Assembly: GCF_000367345.1 (NCBI RefSeq)
Contig: NZ_BARE01000032.1
Span: 1-64,000 of the forward strand
Reading direction: 5' to 3'
Source of the DNA: Sphingobium xenophagum NBRC 107872
Lineage (GTDB): Bacteria > Pseudomonadota > Alphaproteobacteria > Sphingomonadales > Sphingomonadaceae
DNA length: 64,000 nucleotides
Shown here: positions 56,649-64,000 of the stretch, in pieces
How positions within the stretch are numbered: the first letter of the stretch is position 1
Layout: each line of letters starts with the position of its first letter
Notes under the pieces: model-generated
Databases searched by the model: none
Told to the model about the DNA's origin: nothing
Seen by the model: the letters and a program-made list of their open reading frames with translations, nothing else
Position numbers and translations under genes: made by a program

Positions 56649-57694
56649 GTGATGTCATGACGCAAGACGCAGGCACGGACGTGCAGCAGATGAACATGAT
56701 CCAGGCGATCAATAGCGCCATGGACGTGATGATGGAACGCGACCCCACCGTCGTGGTGATGGGCGAGGATGTCGGCTTTTTCGGCGGCGTGTTCCGCGCC
56801 ACCGCCGGGCTGCAACAGAAATATGGCAAGAACCGCGTGTTCGACACGCCGATCACCGAATGCGGTATCATTGGCGTGGCGGTCGGCATGGGCGCCTATG
56901 GCCTGCGGCCCGTGCCGGAAATCCAGTTTGCCGACTATATCTATCCCGCGCTCGACCAGCTTGTGTCCGAAGCGGGGCGGCTGCGCTATCGTTCGGCGGG
57001 TGAGTTCATCGCGCCCATGACGGTGCGATCGCCCTTTGGCGGCGGCATTTTCGGCGGGCAGACGCACAGCCAGTCACCCGAAGGCATTTTCACCCATTGT
57101 TCGGGGATCAAGACGGTCATCCCGTCCACCCCCTATGATGCCAAGGGACTGCTGATCGCGGCGATCGAGGATAATGATCCGACGATCTTCTTTGAACCCA
57201 AGCGCATCTATAACGGCCCGTTCGATGGCGAATATGACACGCCCGCGACCAGCTGGGCCGGCCATGCCGACGCGCAGGTGCCGACCGGCTATTACCGCAT
57301 CCCGCTGGGCAAGGCGCGGATCGCGCGGGCGGGCGGGGCGCTGACCATCCTGTGTTATGGCACGATGGTCCATGTCGTCGAACATACCGTTGCGATGCTG
57401 GGGCTGGACGCGGAGATCGTCGACCTGCGCAGCCTCGTGCCGCTCGACATCGAAACGATCGAAGCGTCGGTGAAAAAGACCGGCCGCTGCCTGATCGTGC
57501 ATGAAGCGACCCGCACCAGCGGTTTTGGCGCGGAGCTGCTGGCGCAGGTGCAGGAACGCTGCTTCCACTATCTCGAAGCGCCGATCGAGCGGGTGACCGG
57601 GTTCGACACGCCCTATCCGCACAGCCTGGAATGGGCCTATTTCCCCGGCCCCGTCCGCATCCGCGAAGCCATCAACAAGATCATGAAGGATTGA
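56645..57694 (+). CDS. bkdA2: branched-chain 2-keto acid dehydrogenase E1 beta
   Basis: 349 aa from the GTG at 56645 (ATG at 56657 is possible). NMIQAINSAMDVMMERDPTV, VMGEDVGFFGGVFRAT, DTPITECGIIGVAVGMGAYG and LIVHEATRTSGFGAEL are the family landmarks. With E1 alpha it forms the alpha2beta2 decarboxylase. Confidence 0.92.
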   Translation: MSDVMTQDAGTDVQQMNMIQAINSAMDVMMERDPTVVVMGEDVGFFGGVFRATAGLQQKYGKNRVFDTPITECGIIGVAVGMGAYGLRPVPEIQFADYIYPALDQLVSEAGRLRYRSAGEFIAPMTVRSPFGGGIFGGQTHSQSPEGIFTHCSGIKTVIPSTPYDAKGLLIAAIEDNDPTIFFEPKRIYNGPFDGEYDTPATSWAGHADAQVPTGYYRIPLGKARIARAGGALTILCYGTMVHVVEHTVAMLGLDAEIVDLRSLVPLDIETIEASVKKTGRCLIVHEATRTSGFGAELLAQVQERCFHYLEAPIERVTGFDTPYPHSLEWAYFPGPVRIREAINKIMKD

Positions 57695-57699
57695 GCGCC

Positions 57700-59028
57700 A
57701 TGGCTCTGTTCACATTCAAGCTGCCGGACATCGGCGAAGGCATTGCGCAGGCCGAAATCGTCGGTTGGCACGTCAAGGTCGGCGATCGGGTCGAAGAGGA
57801 CCAGCCGATAGCCGACATGATGACCGACAAGGCGACGGTCGAGATGGAAAGCCCGGTCGCGGGGACCGTCGTACGACTGGCAGGCGAGGAGGGCGATCAG
57901 GTGTCGATCGGCAGTATGCTGGTCGAGATCGAGGTGGAAGGCGAGGATGTCGCCGCGCCGCCGCCATCGGTCGAGGCGATCGAGGCGGAAGTGCCGGGTG
58001 AGGCGGTTATCGAGGAACCGACATCCGGTCGCCCCGCGATCGAGCCGGGGGCAGGCGCTGAGCCTGTCGAACGGCCCAGCCGAACCGAAGGAGAGGCGGC
58101 GTCGCCTGCGGCTGAGCCGAAGGCTTCGACTTCGCTCAGCCCTGACGGAAGCGGGCATGAGACTTCATCCCCCATCCTCGCCTCCCCCGCCGTCCGCGCC
58201 CGTGCGAAGGATCTGGGTATCGACCTCGCGCAGGTGAAGTCGGCGGGCGATCATATCCGCCACGCCGATCTCGATGCCTATCTGCTCTACGGACAGGGGC
58301 AGGGCTATCGCGCGGCGGGAAAATCGGCGCGCCGCCCCGACGAGCAGGTCAAGGTCATCGGCATGCGCCGCCGGATTGCGGAGAATATGGCCGCGTCCAA
58401 ACGGCACATTCCCCATTTCACCTATGTCGAGGAAATCGACGTCACCGCGCTGGAAGCCTTGCGCGAACAGCTCAACGCCAGCCGGGGCGACAAGCCCAAG
58501 CTGACCATGTTGCCGCTGCTGATCGTCGCCATCTGCAAGACTTTGCCCGACTTTCCGATGCTCAACGCCCGTTATGATGATGAGGCGGGCGTGGTCACGC
58601 GCCACGGATCGGTTCATCTGGGGCTGGCGACGCAGACCGATGCGGGGCTGATGGTGCCGGTGATCCGCGACGCGCAGGACCGCAATGTCTGGCAGTTGGC
58701 GGGTGAAATCCGTCGCTTGGCCGACGCTGCCCGGTCGGGCAAGGCGAAGTCGGAGGAACTGTCCGGCTCCACCCTGACGCTGACGTCGCTGGGTCCGCTG
58801 GGCGGGATCGCCACCACGCCGGTCATCAACCGGCCCGAAGTCGCGATCATCGGTCCCAACCGCGTGATCGAGCGGCCCGTTTTCCGGGGCAAGGAGATTG
58901 TCGCGGCGAAGCTGATGAACCTGTCGATCAGTTGCGACCACCGCGTCGTCGATGGCTGGGACGCGGCAAGCTATGTCCAGGCCGTCCGCAAACTGCTCGA
59001 AAATCCCGCTCTTCTTTTCGTGGATTGA
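57700..59028 (+). CDS. bkdB: dihydrolipoyl acyltransferase (E2) of the BCKDH complex
   Basis: 442 aa. Lipoyl domain 1-80 with the lipoylated lysine in MTDKATVEMESP, a long linker (about 85-155), a peripheral-subunit-binding domain (ASPAVRARAKDLGIDL) and a catalytic domain ending in DHRVVDGWD, where His and Asp are catalytic. The linker contains sphingomonad palindrome sequence in frame (58056-58150). No E3 gene is present in the window; the complex must use one elsewhere. Confidence 0.92.
   Translation: MALFTFKLPDIGEGIAQAEIVGWHVKVGDRVEEDQPIADMMTDKATVEMESPVAGTVVRLAGEEGDQVSIGSMLVEIEVEGEDVAAPPPSVEAIEAEVPGEAVIEEPTSGRPAIEPGAGAEPVERPSRTEGEAASPAAEPKASTSLSPDGSGHETSSPILASPAVRARAKDLGIDLAQVKSAGDHIRHADLDAYLLYGQGQGYRAAGKSARRPDEQVKVIGMRRRIAENMAASKRHIPHFTYVEEIDVTALEALREQLNASRGDKPKLTMLPLLIVAICKTLPDFPMLNARYDDEAGVVTRHGSVHLGLATQTDAGLMVPVIRDAQDRNVWQLAGEIRRLADAARSGKAKSEELSGSTLTLTSLGPLGGIATTPVINRPEVAIIGPNRVIERPVFRGKEIVAAKLMNLSISCDHRVVDGWDAASYVQAVRKLLENPALLFVD
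58056..58150. repeat. palindromic repeat inside the bkdB linker
   Basis: Contains GAGCCTGTCGAACGG and, in opposite orientation, GGCTTCGACTTCGCTCAGCC, the arms of the intergenic sphingomonad repeat. It encodes part of the flexible linker in frame. Confidence 0.55.
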
Positions 59029-59031
59029 GGA

Positions 59032-59505
59032 TCAGCGCATAGTCGCGCGATAGCTTAGCCGTCCGGCATGGCCGGGCGGCACCGCTTGCGGCAGCGACCA
59101 GCGGATATGGGTGACGTCTGCCGCCACGGCGCGGCGCGTGCCGCCCAGGGGCGTGGGCAGCCATAGCTGATCCATCCGGCCCCAATGCGCGCCGCCGTCG
59201 ACCGACACCTGCATCGTTGGATCGGTCGGGTCGATCTGCATACCGCGCGGCAGCGAGCGAACCACGGCCTGATCACGCAGCGGCGCGTTGCCCGCATTGC
59301 GCCAATGGACGATGACGATCAGTTGATCGCCCGGCGCGACCTTGTCAGCGCTCGCCAATATGCGGCGGGACCGTCCGTTGACGTCGGTTGTCACCCGTTC
59401 GACAAACATCTGCGTGTCCAGTTCGACGCCCGGTTGCGCCGATGCGGCGTGCGGCACGGCAAGGCCGCTGAGCGCGATGATCCATGACAATGTGGCGGCT
59501 TTCAT
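59032..59505 (-). CDS. secreted hypothetical protein
   Basis: 157 aa. Signal peptide (MKAATLSWIIALSGLAVPHA, cleavage after ASA) and a single beta-sandwich (GDQLIVIVHWRNAGNAPLRD, LPRGMQIDPTDP) similar to DUF11-type repeat domains. Probably periplasmic. Converges with bkdB (3 bp between stops). Function unknown. Confidence 0.7.
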   Translation of the reverse strand: MKAATLSWIIALSGLAVPHAASAQPGVELDTQMFVERVTTDVNGRSRRILASADKVAPGDQLIVIVHWRNAGNAPLRDQAVVRSLPRGMQIDPTDPTMQVSVDGGAHWGRMDQLWLPTPLGGTRRAVAADVTHIRWSLPQAVPPGHAGRLSYRATMR

Positions 59506-59675
59506 GCCCGTCCCCGTTCTGCGTCCCCGTTCTCATCCTAGAACGGCTGAGCCAATATTTGGTTAAGCGACTGTTTTTCCGCGATCAGCCCGCGATCGGA
59601 GACGCTTTGCAAATTGACGCCCGCTGGCGGCGAGCGCACATCTGGCGGGTCTTTCGACCGGAGAATCAATCCACC

Positions 59676-60830
59676 GTGAAACCGCCGGAACAGCTGGAAA
59701 TCAACCGCAGGCGCGACCGGCTGCTCGCGTCGATCGCGCTGACGACGGGGATCGGGCTGATATTGGCGCTGCCCTTTGCGTTGCGCGCGGGGGCGGAGTT
59801 TTTCCTGCCGCTGACCGCCGCGCTGGTGATCGCGATCGCGCTGGTGCCGCTGCTGGAATGGATGGAGCGGCGCCGGTTGCCGTCGGGGCTGGCCGCGCTG
59901 CTGGCGGTGATCGGCTTTCTGATCGTGGCCAATACCGCGCTGGTGCTGATCATCGTGCCAGCGACCGACTGGTTCCGTATCCTGCCGCAGCGCTTGCCAC
60001 AGATACAGGCGAACCTGGCTCCGCTGATCGACTTTTATTCCAACCTTCAGCGCTTCGTCGATGAAACGGTGCAGATGCTGGCGACAGGGCCGGTTGCAGC
60101 GGCGCAGACGGCGACGGTCGACACGCCGCGTTCCCTGCTGCAATTTGCCGCCACATCGGCCCCGGCGGCGATCATCCAGATGGTGTTTGCGCTGCTCATC
60201 ATCTATTTCTTCCTGGCGGGCTGGACCCGCCTGCGGCGGCGCACGATCAACAGCCGGGACAGTTTCGACGGCGCGCTGGCGGTGGCGCGGGTGATCCAGA
60301 ATGTGGTCGACGCCACATCGGCCTATGTCATCACCATCGCCGTCATCAACCTGTGCCTGGGGCTGGCGGTCGCGTTGGCGCTGTGGCTGATCGGGATGCC
60401 ATCGCCCCTGATGTGGGGCGGGATCGTCGCGCTGCTCAACTTCATCCCCTATTTCGGACCCATGCTGGCGGCTGTGCTGCTGGCGCTGGGCGGGCTGATG
60501 GTATTTGACGATGTGTGGGTCGCCATGATGCCCGCGGCCTTGCAGGTCGGTTTCCATCTGGTCGAGGCGAACGTCATCACGCCGACGGTGCTGGGGCGGC
60601 GGCTGACGATGAACCCGCTGCTGATTCTGGTGTCGCTCACCTTCTGGGGCTGGGTGTGGGGGACGCCGGGCGCGCTGCTGGGCGTGCCGCTGCTGATCAT
60701 CATCCAGACCGTCGTTTCTGCCGCAGGCACGCCGGATATCGCCGGTTTCCTGTTCGAGCAGGGGACGCTGACGGTCGCGCCGCGCAAAGAAAGTGACGAG
60801 AATGCGAAAACAGCCGAAACGGACGGTTGA
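59676..60830 (+). CDS. AI-2E family transporter (PerM-like)
   Basis: 384 aa from the GTG at 59676 (VKPPEQLEINRRRDRLL). Seven or eight membrane segments; the family motif region LWLIGMPSPLMWGGIVALLN, FIPYFGP and HLVEANVITPTVLGRRL is clear, and LTFWGWVWGTPGALLGVPLL closes the fold. The family includes Na+/H+ exchangers and putative signal exporters; the substrate is unknown. The frame continues upstream of 59676 but is not supported. Confidence 0.85.
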   Translation: MKPPEQLEINRRRDRLLASIALTTGIGLILALPFALRAGAEFFLPLTAALVIAIALVPLLEWMERRRLPSGLAALLAVIGFLIVANTALVLIIVPATDWFRILPQRLPQIQANLAPLIDFYSNLQRFVDETVQMLATGPVAAAQTATVDTPRSLLQFAATSAPAAIIQMVFALLIIYFFLAGWTRLRRRTINSRDSFDGALAVARVIQNVVDATSAYVITIAVINLCLGLAVALALWLIGMPSPLMWGGIVALLNFIPYFGPMLAAVLLALGGLMVFDDVWVAMMPAALQVGFHLVEANVITPTVLGRRLTMNPLLILVSLTFWGWVWGTPGALLGVPLLIIIQTVVSAAGTPDIAGFLFEQGTLTVAPRKESDENAKTAETDG

Positions 60831-60872
60831 CAGTCCCGGCGGACGCACATAGACGGCGCTTCCACACCGAAC

Positions 60873-60949
60873 GCGGGTGTAGCTCAGTTGGTTAGAGTGC
60901 CGGCCTGTCACGCCGGAGGTCGCGGGTTCGAGCCCCGTCACTCGCGCCA
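60873..60949 (+). tRNA. tRNA-Asp (GTC), first copy
   Basis: 77 nt with encoded CCA. Acceptor GCGGGTG/CACTCGC, anticodon arm CCGGC-CTGTCAC-GCCGG with anticodon GTC, T arm GGGTTCGAGCCCC. Confidence 0.95.
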
Positions 60950-61031
60950 CTTTCCTTGACAGGAAGGTGGGAATAAGGTGGATCAGACAGCATCGTCTGG
61001 GGAGTGAAATCCCGAACGGATGTCACCCTGC

Positions 61032-61108
61032 GCGGGTGTAGCTCAGTTGGTTAGAGTGCCGGCCTGTCACGCCGGAGGTCGCGGGTTCGAGCCCCGTCAC
61101 TCGCGCCA
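61032..61108 (+). tRNA. tRNA-Asp (GTC), second copy
   Basis: Same 77-nt sequence as the copy at 60873-60949, 82 bp further on, with the same first bases after the CCA (CTTTCCTT). A recent tandem duplication. Confidence 0.95.
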
Positions 61109-61151
61109 CTTTCCTTCATCGGAAAGTGTTTTCTTCGATACATGGTCGGCT

Positions 61152-61388
61152 TTAGCGCCAGCGTCCCGTCTCCATCCAAGCGAGCAGGCGGCGCAGCGGC
61201 AGCACCCATATCCACACGATCCCCAGCACGACATAGATCGGCGTCTGCGCCCATATCGGCAGCGTGCCGATGATGCCGGACAGGCTGGCCACCATGACCG
61301 CCCATAATGCGATCAGCCCGACGATCGCCAGCATCCCCACCGGCTTGCGCCAGCTGGGCTGATGATAATGGCGCGGGTCTATGTTCAT
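61152..61388 (-). CDS. DUF2842 membrane protein
   Basis: 78 aa from the ATG at 61388, overlapping the fau stop by ATGA. HQPSWRKPVGMLAIVGLIAL and the second span IYVVLGIVWIWVLPLRRLLA, with two membrane helices, is the DUF2842 pattern found in alphaproteobacteria. Function unknown. Confidence 0.82.
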   Translation of the reverse strand: MNIDPRHYHQPSWRKPVGMLAIVGLIALWAVMVASLSGIIGTLPIWAQTPIYVVLGIVWIWVLPLRRLLAWMETGRWR

Positions 61389-61981
61389 GCGACAGCTCCT
61401 GCGGCGGGAAGGCCTTCGATCAGTTCCACTTCGGTCAGCACCATGTGCAGCGGCAAGTCCCATGGGTCGGCCGGAACCATATCCTGTTCCTGCACCGACC
61501 AGGCAATGCCGATGCGCAGCGCGTCGGGCAGGCGGGCAAAGGCGCGGTCATAATAGCCGCCGCCCTGACCCAGCCTGTTCATCGCCCGGTCGAACCCGAC
61601 CAGCGGAGCGATGATGACGTCCGGCGTCACCGGGCCATCGCCGGGCGCGGGGTGGCTGGTGCGGAACGGGCCGGGCAGCAATATGTCGTCAGGCTGCCAG
61701 CGCAGGAAGTCCATGCTGCCTAGCCGATCCAGCACGCGCGGCAACGCCACGGTCTTGCCCATGGCGATCAGTTGCTGCGCCAGCCGCTGCGCCGGGGCTT
61801 CATCGTCCAGTCCCATATAGAGCGCTACCACCTGCGCGTCCGCGATGCGGCGGGCGAGGGGGGAAGGCAGCACCTTGAACGCCAGCCGGTGCGCCAGCGG
61901 ATCAAGCGTCGAGACGAACGCGCGGCGGCGATCGCGGGCGATCTGGCGCAGGCTCGTCTTGTCGATGGTGTCGCCGTTCAT
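61385..61981 (-). CDS. fau: 5-formyltetrahydrofolate cyclo-ligase
   Basis: 198 aa from the ATG at 61981 (MNGDTIDKTSLRQ). The C-terminal signature FDRAMNRLGQGGGYYDRAF is diagnostic, with ATP-binding basic residues in the N-terminal helix (LRQIARDRRRAF). Converts 5-formyl-THF to methenyl-THF. Next to 6S RNA and zapA, as in many proteobacteria. Confidence 0.92.
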   Translation of the reverse strand: MNGDTIDKTSLRQIARDRRRAFVSTLDPLAHRLAFKVLPSPLARRIADAQVVALYMGLDDEAPAQRLAQQLIAMGKTVALPRVLDRLGSMDFLRWQPDDILLPGPFRTSHPAPGDGPVTPDVIIAPLVGFDRAMNRLGQGGGYYDRAFARLPDALRIGIAWSVQEQDMVPADPWDLPLHMVLTEVELIEGLPAAGAVA

Positions 61982-62097
61982 TCGTATCTCTGCCCGTTCG
62001 CTATGATGTTCCCGCGCAGGCGGAAGCCCAGTCCTGCCCTGTGCACCGGGTTCCCGGCTGCGCGGGAGCACGTCTATATTTGGATCGCTTGCGTTGG

Positions 62098-62268
62098 AAG
62101 GGTGACGGGACCGCCTTGGCCGTTTGCTGGAAAATCCTCTGACGCCTCAACGTCAGGTGGGGACCATGTAGATCGGGCCGGAACCCGCCCAGGGACAGCC
62201 CCCTAGGATGTGATTATCGCCTCAGGGATGTTCGCTAAAGCTCGTACCAGGCAGTACCCGTCCACCCC
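62098..62268 (-). ncRNA. ssrS: 6S RNA (approximate ends)
   Basis: Inferred from synteny and structure. It lies between zapA and fau on the same strand, the typical proteobacterial 6S position. On the minus strand the ends pair: GGGTACTGCC (62250-62259) with GGCGGTCCC (62107-62115), one bulge, extended outward by TGGAC/GTCAC pairs, giving a closing stem enclosing about 135 nt. A hairpin CTGACG-TTGAGG-CGTCAG lies inside. 6S RNA binds sigma-70 RNA polymerase in stationary phase. Confidence 0.62.
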
Positions 62269-62271
62269 AAT

Positions 62272-62607
62272 CTAGGCGTCCGTGGCGCGGGCGGCAAGCC
62301 CGGTGCGCAGCTTTTCTATTCGTGCCGCCAGCGCCTCTATCGCCTGCGCCGCCGGCTCGTCCTCCGCTTCCAGCGCCAGCCTTTGCTGGCGGGCTGCGGT
62401 GTCGCGGCGCATGTCGTTCAGTTCGTCGGCCAGGAACAGCGCGGCGAACAACAGGCTGCGCACCTCCGTCATGCCCGGCGCGCCCTGCTGCGCGGCTTTC
62501 GCCTTTTGCTCGATCAGGCTGGCGAGATGGGCGAGATGCGCCTCCTCCCCATCGCGGCATCTGATGTCATAATGACGCCCGGCTATGTGCAGCGTGGTTT
62601 CAGCCAA
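62272..62607 (-). CDS. zapA: cell division protein ZapA
   Basis: 111 aa. LHIAGRHYDIRCRDGEEAHL, LIEQKAKA and the helix VRSLLFAALFLADELNDMRR are typical of ZapA, which cross-links FtsZ filaments. A coiled coil C-terminus follows. Upstream of 6S RNA. Confidence 0.88.
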   Translation of the reverse strand: MAETTLHIAGRHYDIRCRDGEEAHLAHLASLIEQKAKAAQQGAPGMTEVRSLLFAALFLADELNDMRRDTAARQQRLALEAEDEPAAQAIEALAARIEKLRTGLAARATDA

Positions 62608-62806
62608 TGGTCCGGCCCTTCAGATCGGCAATCAGTTCATCGAGCGACCGCAGCGCCGCGCGCGCGCCATCCACATCCATGTCCGGTTCGCCACTGGAGG
62701 GTGAGGAGGGGGGCGGGGCCGCCACAAGGCGGGCCACATCCTGTTCGAGCCGACCCACTGCACGTTCCAGCGTGCCAATTGCCTGCATCATGCGCTCGCT
62801 TGCCAT
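62600..62806 (-). CDS. ZapB-like small coiled-coil protein
   Basis: 68 aa from the ATG at 62806 (MASERMMQAIGTLERAVGRL). A short coiled coil, a Pro/Ser linker and a second helix (ALRSLDELIADLKGR). Encoded just before zapA with an 8-bp overlap, as small division-related coiled coils often are. Function inferred from position. Confidence 0.6.
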   Translation of the reverse strand: MASERMMQAIGTLERAVGRLEQDVARLVAAPPPSSPSSGEPDMDVDGARAALRSLDELIADLKGRTIG

Positions 62807-62985
62807 AGCCTGTGCATAGCGAAACTTGATGCGGTACAAAAGCGATCATTGGGCGGACAAGAAGCCGCTTTCCGGCCCGCTGCGGTTGACGCATGGGGCT
62901 TGACGCGACAAAGGAGGCGCGATCTCGACTCGCCCGTACAGCTTGCGGGGAGGCCAGTCCTGCTCAGGAAAGACACACGCTGCCG

Positions 62986-64000
62986 ATGACCGTTTCCGAT
63001 AAGTCGCTCGCCAACGCCATCCGGGCGCTCTCCATGGACGCGGTGCAGGCCGCCAATAGCGGCCATCCGGGCATGCCCATGGGCATGGCCGACGTCGCCA
63101 CAGTGCTGTTCAGCGATTATCTGAAATTCGATCCGACCCAGCCCAAATGGGCCGACCGTGACCGCTTCGTCCTGTCGGCTGGCCATGGTTCGATGCTGAT
63201 CTACAGCCTGCTGCACCTGACCGGCTATGCGCGCCCGACGATCGAGGACATTGCCAATTTCCGCCAGTTGCACAGCCCGTGCGCAGGGCATCCTGAAAAT
63301 TTCGAGCTGGCTGGCGTGGAAGCGACCACGGGTCCGCTGGGTTCTGGCCTTGCCACTGCCGTCGGCATGGCGATTGCCGAGCGGCACCTGAACGCCCAGT
63401 TCGGCGACGCGCTGGTCGATCACCGCACCTGGGTGCTTGCCGGTGACGGGTGCCTGATGGAAGGCATCAACCATGAAGCGATTGGCTTGGCCGGTCACCT
63501 GAACCTTGGCCGCCTGATCGTGCTGTGGGACGATAACAAGATCACCATCGACGGCGCTGTCGACCTGTCGAGCAGCGAAGATGTCCGCGCCCGTTACGAG
63601 GCGACCGGCTGGCATGTCGTGTCGTGCGATGGCCATGACGTTGCCGATGTGCGCCGCGCGCTGGCCGAAGCGGTCGCTGATTCGCGCCCGTCGCTGGTCG
63701 CCTGCGCCACCAAGATCGGCTATGGTTCGCCCAACAAGGCGGGCACGTCGGGCGTCCATGGGTCCGCGCTGGGCGAGGCCGAAGTCGCCGCCGCGCGCGA
63801 ATTTCTGGGCTGGGACGCAGCGCCCTTCGTTATCCCTGAGGACATTGCCGCCGCATGGCAGGCGATTGGCGCGAAGGGCAGCGACGTTCGCGCCGCCTGG
63901 GAAGCGCGCCTTGCAAGCGATGCAAACGGCGCGGAATTCATGCGCCGCATGGCTGGCGATCTGCCCGATAATTTCTCGCTGGAAGCCTATATCGACAGCC
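62986..64000 (+). CDS. tkt: transketolase (3' end outside window)
   Basis: Partial: 338 codons. [20 protein letters not shown], the segment [20 protein letters not shown], the thiamine diphosphate motif [13 protein letters not shown]...[11 protein letters not shown] and [20 protein letters not shown] are all typical. Cytoplasmic enzyme of the pentose phosphate pathway. The start at 62986 is the first ATG of the conserved N-terminus. Confidence 0.93.
   Translation, partial: MTVSDKSLANAIRALSMDAVQAANSGHPGMPMGMADVATVLFSDYLKFDPTQPKWADRDRFVLSAGHGSMLIYSLLHLTGYARPTIEDIANFRQLHSPCAGHPENFELAGVEATTGPLGSGLATAVGMAIAERHLNAQFGDALVDHRTWVLAGDGCLMEGINHEAIGLAGHLNLGRLIVLWDDNKITIDGAVDLSSSEDVRARYEATGWHVVSCDGHDVADVRRALAEAVADSRPSLVACATKIGYGSPNKAGTSGVHGSALGEAEVAAAREFLGWDAAPFVIPEDIAAAWQAIGAKGSDVRAAWEARLASDANGAEFMRRMAGDLPDNFSLEAYIDS

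Overview
The window is a high-GC alphaproteobacterial chromosome, most likely a sphingomonad (Sphingobium/Sphingomonas type). The host-type genes (DUF2842, a zapA-6S RNA-fau neighbourhood, paired TldD/TldE with a Tat-type leader, a branched-chain keto acid dehydrogenase operon) and inverted repeats built on CCTGTCGAAG/CTTCGACAGG fit that group. A temperate phage of about 47.9 kb (5846-53709) splits the chromosome. It sits in the 3' half of a tRNA-Pro(CGG) gene: the intact tRNA is at 53664-53740 and a 46-bp copy of its 3' end lies at 5846-5891.

Layout. 1-5560: host genes on the minus strand (DUF58, MoxR ATPase, DUF4159, TldE, TldD). 5846-53709: prophage. Its left end (6.07-12.85 kb, plus strand) is a tightly coupled cassette of modification-type genes: ASCH protein, DUF5131 (Gp37/Gp68), a 663-aa C5-cytosine methyltransferase with a repeat-filled recognition region, a DndC-like PAPS-reductase-family protein and a DUF1643 protein. 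Next come an SRAP/YedK peptidase and a 95-aa gene around a LexA box. 13.8-44.7 kb (minus strand) is the lytic block, in transcription order: PD-(D/E)XK-like nuclease, replication initiator with internal iterons, terminase subunits, portal, Bbp19/scaffold/capsid/Bbp16 cement, tail tubular proteins, ejection proteins, tail fibre, tailspike, holin/SAR endolysin/Rz-Rz1, SGNH hydrolase. The head module resembles Bordetella phage BPP-1 and the tail and ejection module resembles T7-like podoviruses, but no phage RNA polymerase is seen. 44.8-46.9 kb (minus) holds early genes including an Acb2/Tad1-like protein, an adenine/N4-type methyltransferase and Cro. 46.9-47.5 kb is CI. 47.9-53.7 kb (plus) is a rightward early operon of small proteins (zinc ribbons, J-domain, MarR-like, Lar-like) ending in the integrase. 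53.8-64 kb returns to host genes: a degenerate RadC-like protein, thyA, bkd E1-alpha/E1-beta/E2, an AI-2E family transporter, two tRNA-Asp, DUF2842, fau, 6S RNA, zapA, a zapB-like gene and the start of transketolase.

Control. Five copies of a 17-bp operator (ATTACG-N5-CGTAAT) lie in the cI/cro gap and in front of the rightward early operon. In each place one copy fills the spacer of a near-consensus promoter, a lambda-like arrangement. Three perfect GTTC-N7-GTTC (alphaproteobacterial LexA-type) sites sit just upstream of prophage genes. One is in front of a 65-aa gene converging on cI that could be an SOS-induced antirepressor. A 10-bp sequence GTCGATTCAA occurs six times, always in the transcribed orientation, along the structural region and mostly at gene ends.

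The most unusual parts are the left-end modification cassette, the double regulatory circuit (operators plus LexA sites), the repeated 10-mer, a tail protein split into two coupled genes, and moron-like insertions (38.75-39.74 kb and 28.9-29.35 kb). All functions are inferred by reading the sequence without database searches.
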